A stretch of 64,000 nt of DNA from Bacillota bacterium (GTDB taxonomy: Bacteria > Bacillota > Clostridia > Acetivibrionales > DTU013): NCBI GenBank assembly GCA_023426125.1, contig JAFABI010000025.1, forward strand, positions 62,001 through 126,000. Direction: 5' to 3'. Position 1 is the stretch's first letter; each line of letters begins with the position of its first letter. The position numbers and the translations under genes were made by a program. The notes below the pieces were generated by a model that searched no databases, was not told the DNA's origin, and worked only from the letters and a program-made list of their open reading frames with translations. Below are positions 18,131 through 26,218 of the stretch, piece after piece.

Positions 18131-18280
18131 GTGGCAAATGCTGCGGAAGAATATGGAATGAGCGTGATAACATTTATGGACGATGATCCGAAAACGGCGG
18201 AGATCCTTTCGAAAATCCTTTTGCTTGCGGAAGACGCAAAAATAAAAGATCCGGAGATTTTACGCCAAATACGGCAGTAA
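18131..18280 (+). CDS. Possible small protein downstream of the DUF1697 gene
   Basis: A 49-codon frame starts at GTG 18131. GAGGG, which overlaps the end of the previous gene, lies 8 bases before it. The peptide (MSVITFMDDDPKTAEILSKI, then LLLAEDAKIKDPEILRQIRQ) would be mostly helical and acidic. It ends just before a terminator, which fits the last gene of the transcript. No family recognised. It could also be a remnant. Confidence 0.35.
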   Translation: MANAAEEYGMSVITFMDDDPKTAEILSKILLLAEDAKIKDPEILRQIRQ

Positions 18281-18289
18281 TATTCATGA

Positions 18290-18321
18290 GCCCTTCGGCA
18301 GTATAGCTTAAGGGCATTTTT
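18290..18321 (+). terminator. Rho-independent terminator after the DUF1697 transcript
   Basis: GCCCTT (18290-18295) pairs with AAGGGC (18310-18315) and is followed by ATTTTT. Confidence 0.65.
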
Positions 18322-18581
18322 GATGCTGAGATCCGTTAAGCCGTGGTTAAGTGGAAACCTGTACAATTAAACAGCCAGGGAGTTGTTTGTGTTTATGTTT
18401 GTAGCGTGAGGAAAATTGGAGAGGTGAACAGGTTGAAGGAAAGGACAAATAAAAAGCGTATACTGATGCTCGGAATATAGACAAAAGGTTGAAAAAGCTG
18501 TCGGGGGAAGGACTTACCATAGAAAGAGTGCCGGCAAAGGGACGAAAGTGTTCTATAGGAATCCATTGGAGGTGGTATAGG

Positions 18582-19670
18582 TTGATAAAAGCTATTGTTG
18601 TAGATGATGAACCTCTTTCTCTCGACAAGCTGGAAAAGTTGCTCACAAACAGCGGCCAGGCGGAGGTGGCGGGCAAGTTTACAAAACCGCTGGAGGCGCT
18701 GGCATTTCTGGAAAATAACAAAGTAGACGCCGCTTTCCTGGACATAGAAATGCCGGATATGAACGGTATTGAGCTTTCAAGCCGTATCCTGGACCTGCAG
18801 GAAAGTGTTTCCGTGGTTTTTGTGACAGCCTACAACCAGTATGCGGTAGAGGCTTTCCGTTTAAACGCCCTTGACTATCTCTTAAAGCCGGTATCAGCCG
18901 GCAGGCTGGCAGATACGCTGCGCAGGATCACGGAGCAAATGGGTCTTCCTCTGCACGCCGGAGGGCTGCATGTACGGTGCTTCGGCAAATTTTGCGTCAG
19001 TGAGGGAAAACAGGAAATCCGGTTTCGCACGGAAAAAGCAGCGGAGCTTCTGGCTTTTATGATTGACGGAAGAGGCACCTTTATCAGCCGCAGCAGGATT
19101 ATAGACAGTCTATGGGAGGACTTTGACGGGGACCGGGCCGTGGTCCATTTCAACACCACCCTCCACTATGTAAAAAAAGCGCTGCTGCCCTATGGAATCC
19201 GGATTTCCGTCCTGTACGACCGGGGCAGCTACCGGCTGGACACGGGAGGTATGGACTGTGATTATTTGAAATTCTGCGCCTTTGCGGAAAAGGCCGAAGC
19301 TGCCGGACACAAAAGCATTCCGGAATATGAAGAAACAGTGACGCTCTATAAGGGGGAATATCTTTCGGGCTGGGACTATGACTGGGCGGCGGTAAAGCGG
19401 CTGTGGCTGCTGGAACAATTCATCGGGCTGCTGCTTGAAATGGCGGAGTATTACAAACAGGCGCAAAACTATCCAAAAGCTTTGAAATGGCTGAAAACTG
19501 GCATGCTTCACGAGCCTCTCCACCGGGAGCTGAACTACCGGCTGATTGAGGTTCTGCTGCTTACCCATGAACGGGCATTGGCGACAAAGCATTATGACCT
19601 TTACCGGAACGGCTTGGCTAAAAAACTGGGACAGGAGCCGGACGCCTCATTTAAGAAGCTGCTGCGGTAA
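18582..19670 (+). CDS. SAPR-family response regulator (receiver + winged helix + BTAD)
   Basis: 362 residues. The receiver has DD at 8-9, D54 (AFLDIEMPDMNG), T82 and K102. A winged-helix DNA-binding domain (about 125-215; VRCFGKFCVSEG, FISRSRIIDSLW) and a C-terminal bacterial transcriptional activator domain of TPR-like helices (about 225-360) follow. This is the COG3947-type architecture related to SARP antibiotic-pathway activators. The start is TTG 18582, with GGAGG 9 bases upstream. No histidine kinase gene is adjacent, so it is an orphan. The next gene is a small membrane protein behind its own TATAAT-like box. Confidence 0.88.
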   Translation: MIKAIVVDDEPLSLDKLEKLLTNSGQAEVAGKFTKPLEALAFLENNKVDAAFLDIEMPDMNGIELSSRILDLQESVSVVFVTAYNQYAVEAFRLNALDYLLKPVSAGRLADTLRRITEQMGLPLHAGGLHVRCFGKFCVSEGKQEIRFRTEKAAELLAFMIDGRGTFISRSRIIDSLWEDFDGDRAVVHFNTTLHYVKKALLPYGIRISVLYDRGSYRLDTGGMDCDYLKFCAFAEKAEAAGHKSIPEYEETVTLYKGEYLSGWDYDWAAVKRLWLLEQFIGLLLEMAEYYKQAQNYPKALKWLKTGMLHEPLHRELNYRLIEVLLLTHERALATKHYDLYRNGLAKKLGQEPDASFKKLLR

Positions 19671-19732
19671 AAAAAATTAGGGGGTATGCCTTTATTTTTC
19701 TCTATAATGAAGTTTTATTAGGAGGAATGTGG

Positions 19733-19960
19733 ATGAAAAAAATCATGGTACAGAAATCAGGCTGGAATATCACGGCTTTGCTGGGCGGACCCTTTTGGTA
19801 TCTTTCCAGGGGGATGGAGGGCAGCGGGCTCCTCATGCTGTTTTTCTGCCTGGCAACATTGGGAGTTGGCATCCTGCCCGTATGGATTTATTGTGGCCTT
19901 TACGGCAACCGGGACTTTTACAGGTATTTAAAACGAAAAGGCATAGCCATACGGGGATGA
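19733..19960 (+). CDS. Small membrane protein of unknown function
   Basis: 75 residues. AGGAGG (19720-19725) lies 7 bases before ATG 19733. The ATG at 19727 is too close to that site. One long or two short hydrophobic segments occupy about residues 15-60 (LLGGPFWYLSRGMEGSGLLM, then LFFCLATLGVGILPVWIYCG), with a basic C-terminus (NRDFYRYLKRKG). The arrangement resembles DUF2628-type small membrane proteins, but I cannot assign it firmly. It lies 60 bases after the SAPR regulator and just ahead of the c-di-GMP riboswitch. Confidence 0.65.
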   Translation: MKKIMVQKSGWNITALLGGPFWYLSRGMEGSGLLMLFFCLATLGVGILPVWIYCGLYGNRDFYRYLKRKGIAIRG

Positions 19961-20009
19961 GCCTTTTATTTTAAAGATTGCGGTGTGGTGCTTTACTTAA
20001 TTTAATATT

Positions 20010-20096
20010 GTGTCAAGGGCAAACCTGTCAAAAGGCAGGGACGCAAAGCCAAAGGGTCTAAGGTGTTTACAAGCGCTATGACAGCCTGGCTGCCAC
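20010..20096 (+). promoter_or_regulatory. Cyclic di-GMP-I (GEMM) riboswitch
   Basis: The segment has the conserved parts of the c-di-GMP-I aptamer in order: GGGCAAACC (20018-20026), a hairpin closed by CCTG/CAGG, GGGACGCAAAGCC (20038-20050), the GGGTCTAAGG receptor, and ATGACAGCCTGGCTGCC as the second helix (to about 20093). This RNA class binds the second messenger c-di-GMP and controls motility, biofilm and surface genes in Clostridia. A T-rich run follows at 20138-20151, and GCTGCC can pair weakly with GGCGG before it, so a termination switch is possible but not certain. The nearest downstream gene is the exported beta-propeller protein at 20543. Confidence 0.9.
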
Positions 20097-20221
20097 AAAG
20101 ACTTTTCTCTCGAATCTACCCTTTCCAAGCGGCGGATTTTTTTATTTTTTGAGGTAGTATATATCGCTGTAGTGAGAAATAACACGAGTCAACATGCTGT
20201 TTTTCAAGGATAAAATAAAAT

Positions 20222-20276
20222 TTATCGCTGTTTTTTATCCTGCTATTGACATTTACATAGCGATAAGCTTTATAAT
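20222..20276 (+). promoter_or_regulatory. Inverted repeat and promoter-like sequence in the long leader of the beta-propeller gene
   Basis: TTATCGCT (20222-20229) is complementary to AGCGATAA (20259-20266). TTGACA (20246-20251) and TATAAT (20271-20276) overlap it, with a spacer of 19, longer than ideal. The palindrome could be an operator on a second promoter, independent of the riboswitch upstream. Confidence 0.35.
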
Positions 20277-20325
20277 CATTATAAATGGCAGATATTTTAA
20301 AGGAAGGCAAAAATATCAAAAATAA

Positions 20326-20439
20326 GTTACAGTAGGAGAAATTGCCCGGAAATACGGCGTATCTGTTAGCAAGCTTTCCACCGCTCAGAGCAAAAACGCG
20401 CAGGCAGTGGTTGATGAAATTCTTGGATATTCGCCGTAA
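20326..20439 (+). pseudogene. Remnant of a helix-turn-helix protein
   Basis: After a TAA at 20323-20325, an open frame of about 37 codons without a start reads VGEIARKYGVSVSKL and later AQAVVDEILGYSP, which looks like the DNA-recognition part of a regulator. No intact upstream portion is present. It sits in the leader between the riboswitch and the beta-propeller gene. Confidence 0.3.
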
Positions 20440-20542
20440 GGCATATTGTACGAAACCTTTTGGCATCTGCCGGAGTCTAATGCATAAAAAAGGTATTATC
20501 CTTTTATCGCAAAATTTTAAGTGCTGCCAGGGGGAGAGGAAA

Positions 20543-22315
20543 ATGAAGATTCGCATTTTTCTATTTGCATTTATAGCAATTATTCTACTATTAAGCGTTT
20601 CCTACAATGATATGAACGGTACCCGGGTATACTCATCCGACGGACTAGCCGGGACTGAGGGGGCAGCGGCAGGAAACAGCGAAAATAGCCGCCCTGAAAT
20701 CACTGTAGAATCACCAATGGCATTGTCCAACAGCATGTGTGCTTTTAATGGACAGAATGCGTATCTGCGGCTGAAAATGGTCAAAGGAAGATACTATGAG
20801 GACTGGAATCCCGGAGCGATTATGGGAACTCTCTGGGAAGGGAGCTATGTAATAGAGCTGGCGGATGAATCTGGAAGGACAATTGCTGAAACGGATATCA
20901 GCAGAATGTATAACGAACCGCTGCTATTTAGGTTTTCCTTTGCTATTGAATTTGATGACTATAACGATGACGGAGATCCGGATTTTACCATAGGGCAGTA
21001 TGCGTCGAGTAATGGAAGGCTATACAGGCTTTTTACTTTGAGAAAGAACGGGAAAGTAGAGCAGTTGCAGGTGAAAGACCATCCGGACCTGTTTATCAGC
21101 GATTCAACGGGATACTATTCAACGAAGCTGGAGAAGGTTGATGCTGCAGGCTTTCAAACAGAGTATTATAATAACGCGGAAGGCACGTTCAGAGAGATAT
21201 ATCACTGGGAAGACGGGCAGTTTGTTCTTGTCAAAAGCTATAAGATGACCGGAGAGGATACGGCAAAGGATAGTGACGATGTAAGCCTTGCCGGGGATTC
21301 AGCATCTTCAGCGCTGCTCCGGATTCACATGATCGATGCTGCTGCCGGATGGGCATTGAATGAAAATGAGGTTTTTCATACCCAAAACGGCGGGCAGAGC
21401 TGGCAGGAGGTTACCCCGGAATTGACGGGGCTTGTAAAAGTAGGATTGGATGGGTATTTTACAGATGCAAAAACAGGCTGGGTTGTCCTCCAGGAGGACG
21501 GAGGGAGCGTTGGTAACCAGGGAGCGACTTCCACCATTGTTTTTTATACCTCCGATGCAGGCTTAAGCTGGAACAAAAGTGTCATTCCCAGCTACAATAT
21601 TTACACGTCAATGGCATTTGCAGATTCCGATAAAGGATGGATACTACTGTTTCAGGACGCGGGGATGGGCAAACAAAAGGGGGAGCTTTACCGGACGGAA
21701 GACGGAGGAAAGACCTGGATGAAAGTGTCCGACACAAGCAAGGAGAACGGTCTGCCTTTAGGCGGATGGAAAAACGGCATTTCATTCAGCAGTAATGCGA
21801 TAGGCTGGCTTACAGGGAGCACAGGCATGGGGGCGCCAATCCTTCATAAAACCGTCGACGGAGGAAAAACGTGGGGCACTCAATTAGACACGGTCGGGAA
21901 ATTTACACTCGATACCTCCAGCGTATCTTTGCCGCCAATCTTTTTCAATGACCAGAAAGGTATTTTGCCTATCTCTACTTATACCGGCCAGTCGGACAAT
22001 TGTGACAATCTCTTTTATAGTACCCATGATGGCGGCAAGAGCTGGGAAGCTGCAATACCGGTTAGGTCAAAGGAGCGGATCTCATCCGGAGACTTCGATT
22101 TCATTAATCTTAAAACAGGCTGGGCTATGACTTACGAAGGGATATTATACCGTACAGGAGATGGCGGAAAGAGCTGGGCAAAGCTATGGGAGAATACACA
22201 ATACAAAAGCTTTTCCTGCCTTGATTTTGTCTCGGAAGAAACCGGGTGGGCATTGGCGGATGGCAAGCCGGTGAAAACGATTGACGGAGGCAAAAGCTGG
22301 AGCGAGGTTCAATAA
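20543..22315 (+). CDS. Exported beta-propeller protein with BNR/Ycf48-like repeats
   Basis: 590 residues. An N-terminal hydrophobic segment (FLFAFIAIILLLSVSYNDMN) acts as a signal peptide or anchor. Residues to about 240 resemble an FG-GAP/VCBS-like region (DDYNDDGDPDFTIGQYASSN). From about 260 there are five to six repeats with the Asp-box pattern (TQNGGQSWQEV, TSDAGLSWNKS, TEDGGKTWMKV, TVDGGKTWGTQ, THDGGKSWEAA, TGDGGKSWAKL, TIDGGKSWSEV), which form a sialidase- or photosystem-assembly-like propeller. No sialidase active-site residues are evident. GGGGAGAGGA precedes ATG 20543. It lies downstream of a c-di-GMP riboswitch and ahead of two membrane kinases, so a surface adhesion or sensing role is inferred. 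Confidence 0.82.
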   Translation: MKIRIFLFAFIAIILLLSVSYNDMNGTRVYSSDGLAGTEGAAAGNSENSRPEITVESPMALSNSMCAFNGQNAYLRLKMVKGRYYEDWNPGAIMGTLWEGSYVIELADESGRTIAETDISRMYNEPLLFRFSFAIEFDDYNDDGDPDFTIGQYASSNGRLYRLFTLRKNGKVEQLQVKDHPDLFISDSTGYYSTKLEKVDAAGFQTEYYNNAEGTFREIYHWEDGQFVLVKSYKMTGEDTAKDSDDVSLAGDSASSALLRIHMIDAAAGWALNENEVFHTQNGGQSWQEVTPELTGLVKVGLDGYFTDAKTGWVVLQEDGGSVGNQGATSTIVFYTSDAGLSWNKSVIPSYNIYTSMAFADSDKGWILLFQDAGMGKQKGELYRTEDGGKTWMKVSDTSKENGLPLGGWKNGISFSSNAIGWLTGSTGMGAPILHKTVDGGKTWGTQLDTVGKFTLDTSSVSLPPIFFNDQKGILPISTYTGQSDNCDNLFYSTHDGGKSWEAAIPVRSKERISSGDFDFINLKTGWAMTYEGILYRTGDGGKSWAKLWENTQYKSFSCLDFVSEETGWALADGKPVKTIDGGKSWSEVQ

Positions 22316-22474
22316 GGTTTGGGGGGATAAAATGAATAAAAGTATGCCACGAGAGACAGTTCTCTTTGTCATCTGAGATAATACAAGTTTCTACAAATGC
22401 AGCATGTTAAAAGCACCAAAATTGCGGGTAAACATATTTTTAAACGCACCTGTGACATGCATATTGATTTATGA

Positions 22475-22503
22475 TAAGCATTTGTGGTAATATAAGCGAA
22501 AAA
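22475..22503 (+). promoter_or_regulatory. Conserved upstream element of kinase gene 1
   Basis: The run AAGCATTTGTGGTAATATAA followed by GCGAAAA recurs with few changes before the second kinase gene (24150-24178). Its -35-like TTGTGG and -10-like ATATAA suggest that the duplication included the promoter. Confidence 0.45.
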
Positions 22504-22526
22504 GCATATTATCAGCGGTGGCAACC

Positions 22527-24116
22527 ATGCAGAATATTGAAAAGGAATTCAATACATATTATTTGGATCAACTGAATCATAATTACCTGCTTCCGTCAAT
22601 TATTACGGAATTCTTTGATACCCAGGCCTGTCTTGTCTTTTCGGAGGCCAAAAGCATCTATATTGTCTCGGATATTATTTTTAGCCAAAAGTATATTCTG
22701 AAACAAGTGTCCAGACAGCACCTTGCCCAGAGTGAAAAGGAATGGGACATGCTGTCCTCATTGGATCATCCTTCCATACCCAAGGCATATAAACGGTATT
22801 CTGATGACAACTATACTTATATGATCAGGGAATACTTTGATGGGATGACCCTGGATGCTTATGTCCTGGGAAATGGAGTTGTTCAGGAGGATGAAGCGGT
22901 TGACCTGGCGATACAGGTATGCGATTTGCTCATCTATCTGCATAGTCAGAACCCGCCTGTCATACACCGGGATATCAAACCGCAGAATCTGGTTTTGCGT
23001 CCGGACGGAAAGATCGGCTTGATTGATTTTGAAACCTCCAGGCAATATGATTTGCAGGCCGGAAGTGATACCATTTATATGGGGACCTTACAAACAGCGG
23101 CACCGGAACAGTTTGGATACCAGCAGACAAATCATCAGACCGATATTTATGCCCTTGGTATTCTGCTCATTTACCTTGAGACAGGCAGCTATGACCGGGC
23201 AAACACGTGTCATATGACTCCCGGGCTAAGAAAGATCGCGGAAAAATGTACGGAATTTTCTCCAAAAGACCGTTATAAAAGTGTAGATGAAGTCAAGAAA
23301 CATCTCCTTAGCAAAAGGAATTTCGTTTTTTCCAAAAAGATGATTGTCGGTCTCAGTGCCTTATTGATCGGCAGCACGATAGTATTTGGCATATTATATG
23401 CTATACATCCGGCAAGACAGGCAGAGGCACGAAATAATGAAGAGATAACACAGAACGAACAGGCAAAGGGTGAAAAGACAAAACCGACTGTGCCGACAAA
23501 CCAGGAAGAAACGGAAACCGTATCCTTTAAAAATCCCGGCATTGAAAAGGCTGTGCGAATTTCATTGAGCAAAACGGCAGATGAACCTTTAAAAAAATCG
23601 GAAGTGGAAAAAATCATTTACCTGGAATTGGTCGGAAATCTATCGGAGTCTATAGGGTATAATGATTTTTCACACGACTTTTACATGAACCGCATTGCAT
23701 ATAAAGGAGAACTTCTTGAGCGGGGTCCGGTGGATTCCCTGGAGGATCTTGCCCAACTTCCGTATCTAATTGATTTGATACTGATGAATCAGCAAATAAC
23801 CGATCTTTCGGGGATTGAAAAGCTTCACCACCTGCAGACGCTGAATTTGACCTACAATTATATTTCGGATCTGACGCCGCTGAAGGATATGGAGAAGCTC
23901 ACATTGCTGCGGATAAACAGCAATCCCGTAAAGGATTTATCACCCCTGAAAAATTTATCGAAGCTGGAGCTCCTGGAAATATCCGCAACAAAAATTGAGG
24001 ATCTGACTCCGCTTTCCTCATTGCAGTCCCTGAAGGTTTTAGGCATTTGGGGAATGAAAAATATTGATCTGTCCCCCTTGCAGGGCATGGAAAATTTGAA
24101 AGAGATCATTCAATAA
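22527..24116 (+). CDS. Membrane Ser/Thr protein kinase with extracellular leucine-rich repeats (copy 1)
   Basis: 529 residues. The cytoplasmic kinase domain (about 35-262) has the VAIK-type Lys K59 (KYILKQV), an alpha-C Glu near 70-72, HRDIKPQN (147-154), DFE in place of DFG (167-169), and APEQ. The glycine-rich nucleotide loop is not recognisable (FSEAKSIYIVSD lacks its glycines). A single membrane helix (about 272-293) and a short Glu/Thr-rich spacer follow. The C-terminal outer domain has five to six internalin-type LRRs (LQTLNLTYNYISDLTPLKDM, LELLEISATKIEDLTPLSSL). The topology suggests a receptor kinase: LRR outside, kinase inside. ATG 22527 is chosen, with GGTGG 5 bases upstream. GTG 22518 is possible. 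The neighbour at 24247 is a tandem duplicate. Confidence 0.85.
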   Translation: MQNIEKEFNTYYLDQLNHNYLLPSIITEFFDTQACLVFSEAKSIYIVSDIIFSQKYILKQVSRQHLAQSEKEWDMLSSLDHPSIPKAYKRYSDDNYTYMIREYFDGMTLDAYVLGNGVVQEDEAVDLAIQVCDLLIYLHSQNPPVIHRDIKPQNLVLRPDGKIGLIDFETSRQYDLQAGSDTIYMGTLQTAAPEQFGYQQTNHQTDIYALGILLIYLETGSYDRANTCHMTPGLRKIAEKCTEFSPKDRYKSVDEVKKHLLSKRNFVFSKKMIVGLSALLIGSTIVFGILYAIHPARQAEARNNEEITQNEQAKGEKTKPTVPTNQEETETVSFKNPGIEKAVRISLSKTADEPLKKSEVEKIIYLELVGNLSESIGYNDFSHDFYMNRIAYKGELLERGPVDSLEDLAQLPYLIDLILMNQQITDLSGIEKLHHLQTLNLTYNYISDLTPLKDMEKLTLLRINSNPVKDLSPLKNLSKLELLEISATKIEDLTPLSSLQSLKVLGIWGMKNIDLSPLQGMENLKEIIQ

Positions 24117-24149
24117 AGGAATTCAATGCCCTGTTGGATTAATTTCACA

Positions 24150-24178
24150 TAAGCGTTTGTGGTGATATAGGCGAAAAG
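24150..24178 (+). promoter_or_regulatory. Conserved upstream element of kinase gene 2
   Basis: AAGCGTTTGTGGTGATATAG followed by GCGAAAA matches the element at 22475-22503 with a few transitions. It probably serves as the promoter of the second kinase gene. Confidence 0.45.
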
Positions 24179-24246
24179 AAATAAATGCGGCATTCAGCAA
24201 ATGAGAATAAAAATAATGGATTCAAAATCGGAAAACGGTGACAACG

Positions 24247-26022
24247 ATGCAGAATATTGAAAAGGAATTGAATACCTACTCTTCGGACCAACCGAATGAT
24301 AAGGACCTGCTTCCGCCATTTATCACAAAATTTTTTACTATCCGGACCCGTCTTGTTTTTTCGGAGACCAAATGTGTCTATATTGTCTCGGATATTATTT
24401 TTAACAAAAAGTATATTCTGAAACAAGTATCCGGACAGCACCTTTCCCGGAGTGAAAAGGAATGGGAGCTGCTGTCCTCATTGAATCATCCGTCCATACC
24501 GAAGGTATACAAACGGTACTCCGATGATAGCTATACTTATATGATCAGGGAATACTTTGATGGGATGACCCTGGATGCTTATGTCCTGGAAAATGGGGTT
24601 GTTCAGGAGGATGAAGCGGTTGCCCTGGCGATACAGATATGCGATTTGCTTACCTATCTGCATAGTCAGAACCCGCCTATCATATACCGTGATATCAAAC
24701 CACAGAATCTGGTTTTACGTCCGGGCGGAAAGATCGGCTTGATTGATTTTGAAACCTCCGGACAATATGATTTGCAGGCCGGGAGTGATGCCATTTATGT
24801 GGAGGCATTACAAACAGCGGCACCGGAACAGTCTGAATATCAGCAGACAGAGATTTACGCCCTTGGTATGCTGCTCATTTACCTTGAAACAGGCAGCTAT
24901 GACCGGATAAACGCTTGCCATATGACTCCCAGGCTAAAAAAGATTGCGGAAAAATGTATGGAATTTTCTCCAAAAGACCGCTATAAAAATGTAGAAGAGG
25001 TCAAGAAATATCTCCTTGACAAAAGGAAGTTCGTTTTTTCCAGAAAGCTGACGGTCGGTCTCAGCGCCTTATTGATCGGAAGCACAATCGTATTTGGCGT
25101 ATTAAGTGCTTTAGATCCGGCAAGGCAGGCCGAATCACCAAAGGATGAAGAAATAACCCCGGCAGAACTGGCAAACAATGAAACGACAACACTGATCAAA
25201 CCGACCAAACATGAAGAGGCAGCACAGGTCGAATCAACAAAGGATGAAGGGATACCCCAGGTCGAATCAGCAAAGGATGAAGGGATACCCCAGGCCGAAT
25301 CAACAAAGGATGCAACGGCAACACAGGCTGAACCGACAAAGCGTGAAGAGACAGCACAGGCCGAACAGGGAAACGATGCAACGACAATACCGGTCGAACC
25401 GACAAATCGAAAAGAAACGGAAAACGTGACCTTTAAAAACCCCGGTATTGAAAAGGCTGTACGGAGCGTATTGGGAAAAACGGCGGATGAACCTCTCGGC
25501 AAATCGGAACTGGACCGGGTTACCAGTATTGAAATTATTGGTGATTTGCAGACGCCTGTTGCTTATGGGGATCTTCAGCATGACTATTACGGTAACCGTC
25601 TTGCTTACAACGGCAAAGATCTTAAACGAGGTCCGGTGGATTCCCTGGAGGATCTTGCCCTTCTTCCTTGCCTGAGTGAACTAACGCTGGTATATCAACA
25701 AATAACGGATCTTTCGGGAATTGAAAAGCTTCATTACCTGTACTTTGTGAGCCTGGCTTACAATAATATTTCGGATCTGACGCCGCTTAAGGATATGGAA
25801 TCCATCACCTTTCTGCGGATAAATTGCAATCCTATAAAAGATTTATCACCGCTGAAAAATTTAACGAAGCTGACATACCTGCAAATCCCCGGAACGAAGG
25901 TTGATGATCTGTCTCCGCTTTCCTCAATGCAATTCCTTACGACGTTGGATATTTTTCAAATGAAGGATCTGGATTTGTCCCCATTAAAAGACTTGAAAAA
26001 TTTGAACGATATAATTCAATAA
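24247..26022 (+). CDS. Membrane Ser/Thr protein kinase with extracellular leucine-rich repeats (copy 2)
   Basis: 591 residues, a tandem paralogue of the gene at 22527 and nearly identical through much of the kinase domain (IREYFDGMTLDAYVLENGVV). The catalytic loop is YRDIKPQN instead of HRDIKPQN. DFE and APEQ are kept, and the glycine-rich loop is again absent. A segment after APEQ is shorter (SEYQQTEIYALG). The membrane helix (about 268-289) is followed by an expanded linker of 11-residue repeats, then internalin-type LRRs (LYFVSLAYNNISDLTPLKDM). The LRR face differs from copy 1 more than the kinase does, which suggests different ligands and a shared output. It ends at a strong hairpin. Confidence 0.85.
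   Translation: MQNIEKELNTYSSDQPNDKDLLPPFITKFFTIRTRLVFSETKCVYIVSDIIFNKKYILKQVSGQHLSRSEKEWELLSSLNHPSIPKVYKRYSDDSYTYMIREYFDGMTLDAYVLENGVVQEDEAVALAIQICDLLTYLHSQNPPIIYRDIKPQNLVLRPGGKIGLIDFETSGQYDLQAGSDAIYVEALQTAAPEQSEYQQTEIYALGMLLIYLETGSYDRINACHMTPRLKKIAEKCMEFSPKDRYKNVEEVKKYLLDKRKFVFSRKLTVGLSALLIGSTIVFGVLSALDPARQAESPKDEEITPAELANNETTTLIKPTKHEEAAQVESTKDEGIPQVESAKDEGIPQAESTKDATATQAEPTKREETAQAEQGNDATTIPVEPTNRKETENVTFKNPGIEKAVRSVLGKTADEPLGKSELDRVTSIEIIGDLQTPVAYGDLQHDYYGNRLAYNGKDLKRGPVDSLEDLALLPCLSELTLVYQQITDLSGIEKLHYLYFVSLAYNNISDLTPLKDMESITFLRINCNPIKDLSPLKNLTKLTYLQIPGTKVDDLSPLSSMQFLTTLDIFQMKDLDLSPLKDLKNLNDIIQ
25135..25431 (+). repeat. 33-nt tandem repeats in the extracellular linker of kinase 2
   Basis: About nine 11-residue units with the pattern xxKDExxxQVE (for example STKDEGIPQVE, SAKDEGIPQAE, PTKREETAQAE). 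Copy 1 has only about three comparable units, so the array has expanded or contracted since duplication. It forms a charged stalk between membrane and LRR domain. Confidence 0.75.
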
Positions 26023-26054
26023 CGCCACCGGCGCTTTTTGCGCCGATGGCGTTT
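26022..26054 (+). terminator. GC-rich hairpin after the kinase genes
   Basis: AACGCCACCGGCGC, loop TTTTT, GCGCCGATGGCGTT form a 14-pair stem with one mismatch. Only a short T-run follows, so it is a terminator or an mRNA-end stabiliser. Confidence 0.55.
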
Positions 26055-26153
26055 GGAGTATCCCATACGGGACGTAATATCTTCCGTGGTAAAAGCTATC
26101 AAAGTAGGAACGGCCATTGGCTGTCAGGTATTTTGTCACCCCAGATGGCATTT

Positions 26154-26180
26154 TGCGGACGCGCAATGCGCGCCCCTACA
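26154..26180 (+). repeat. Dispersed palindromic repeat, copy 1
   Basis: GACGCGCAATGCGCGCCCC flanked by TGCG and TACA. The same unit recurs at 43432, 47383 (inverted), 56250 (inverted) and 63803, always between genes. Confidence 0.8.
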
Positions 26181-26218
26181 CTGTCAAGTGTGCTCCGTCT
26201 CGTATATTATGGACAGCT

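Noticed and set aside
20342..20542. N-terminal extension of the propeller protein from TTG 20342
   Set aside because: The signal peptide and GGGGAGAGGA ribosome-binding site define the start at 20543.
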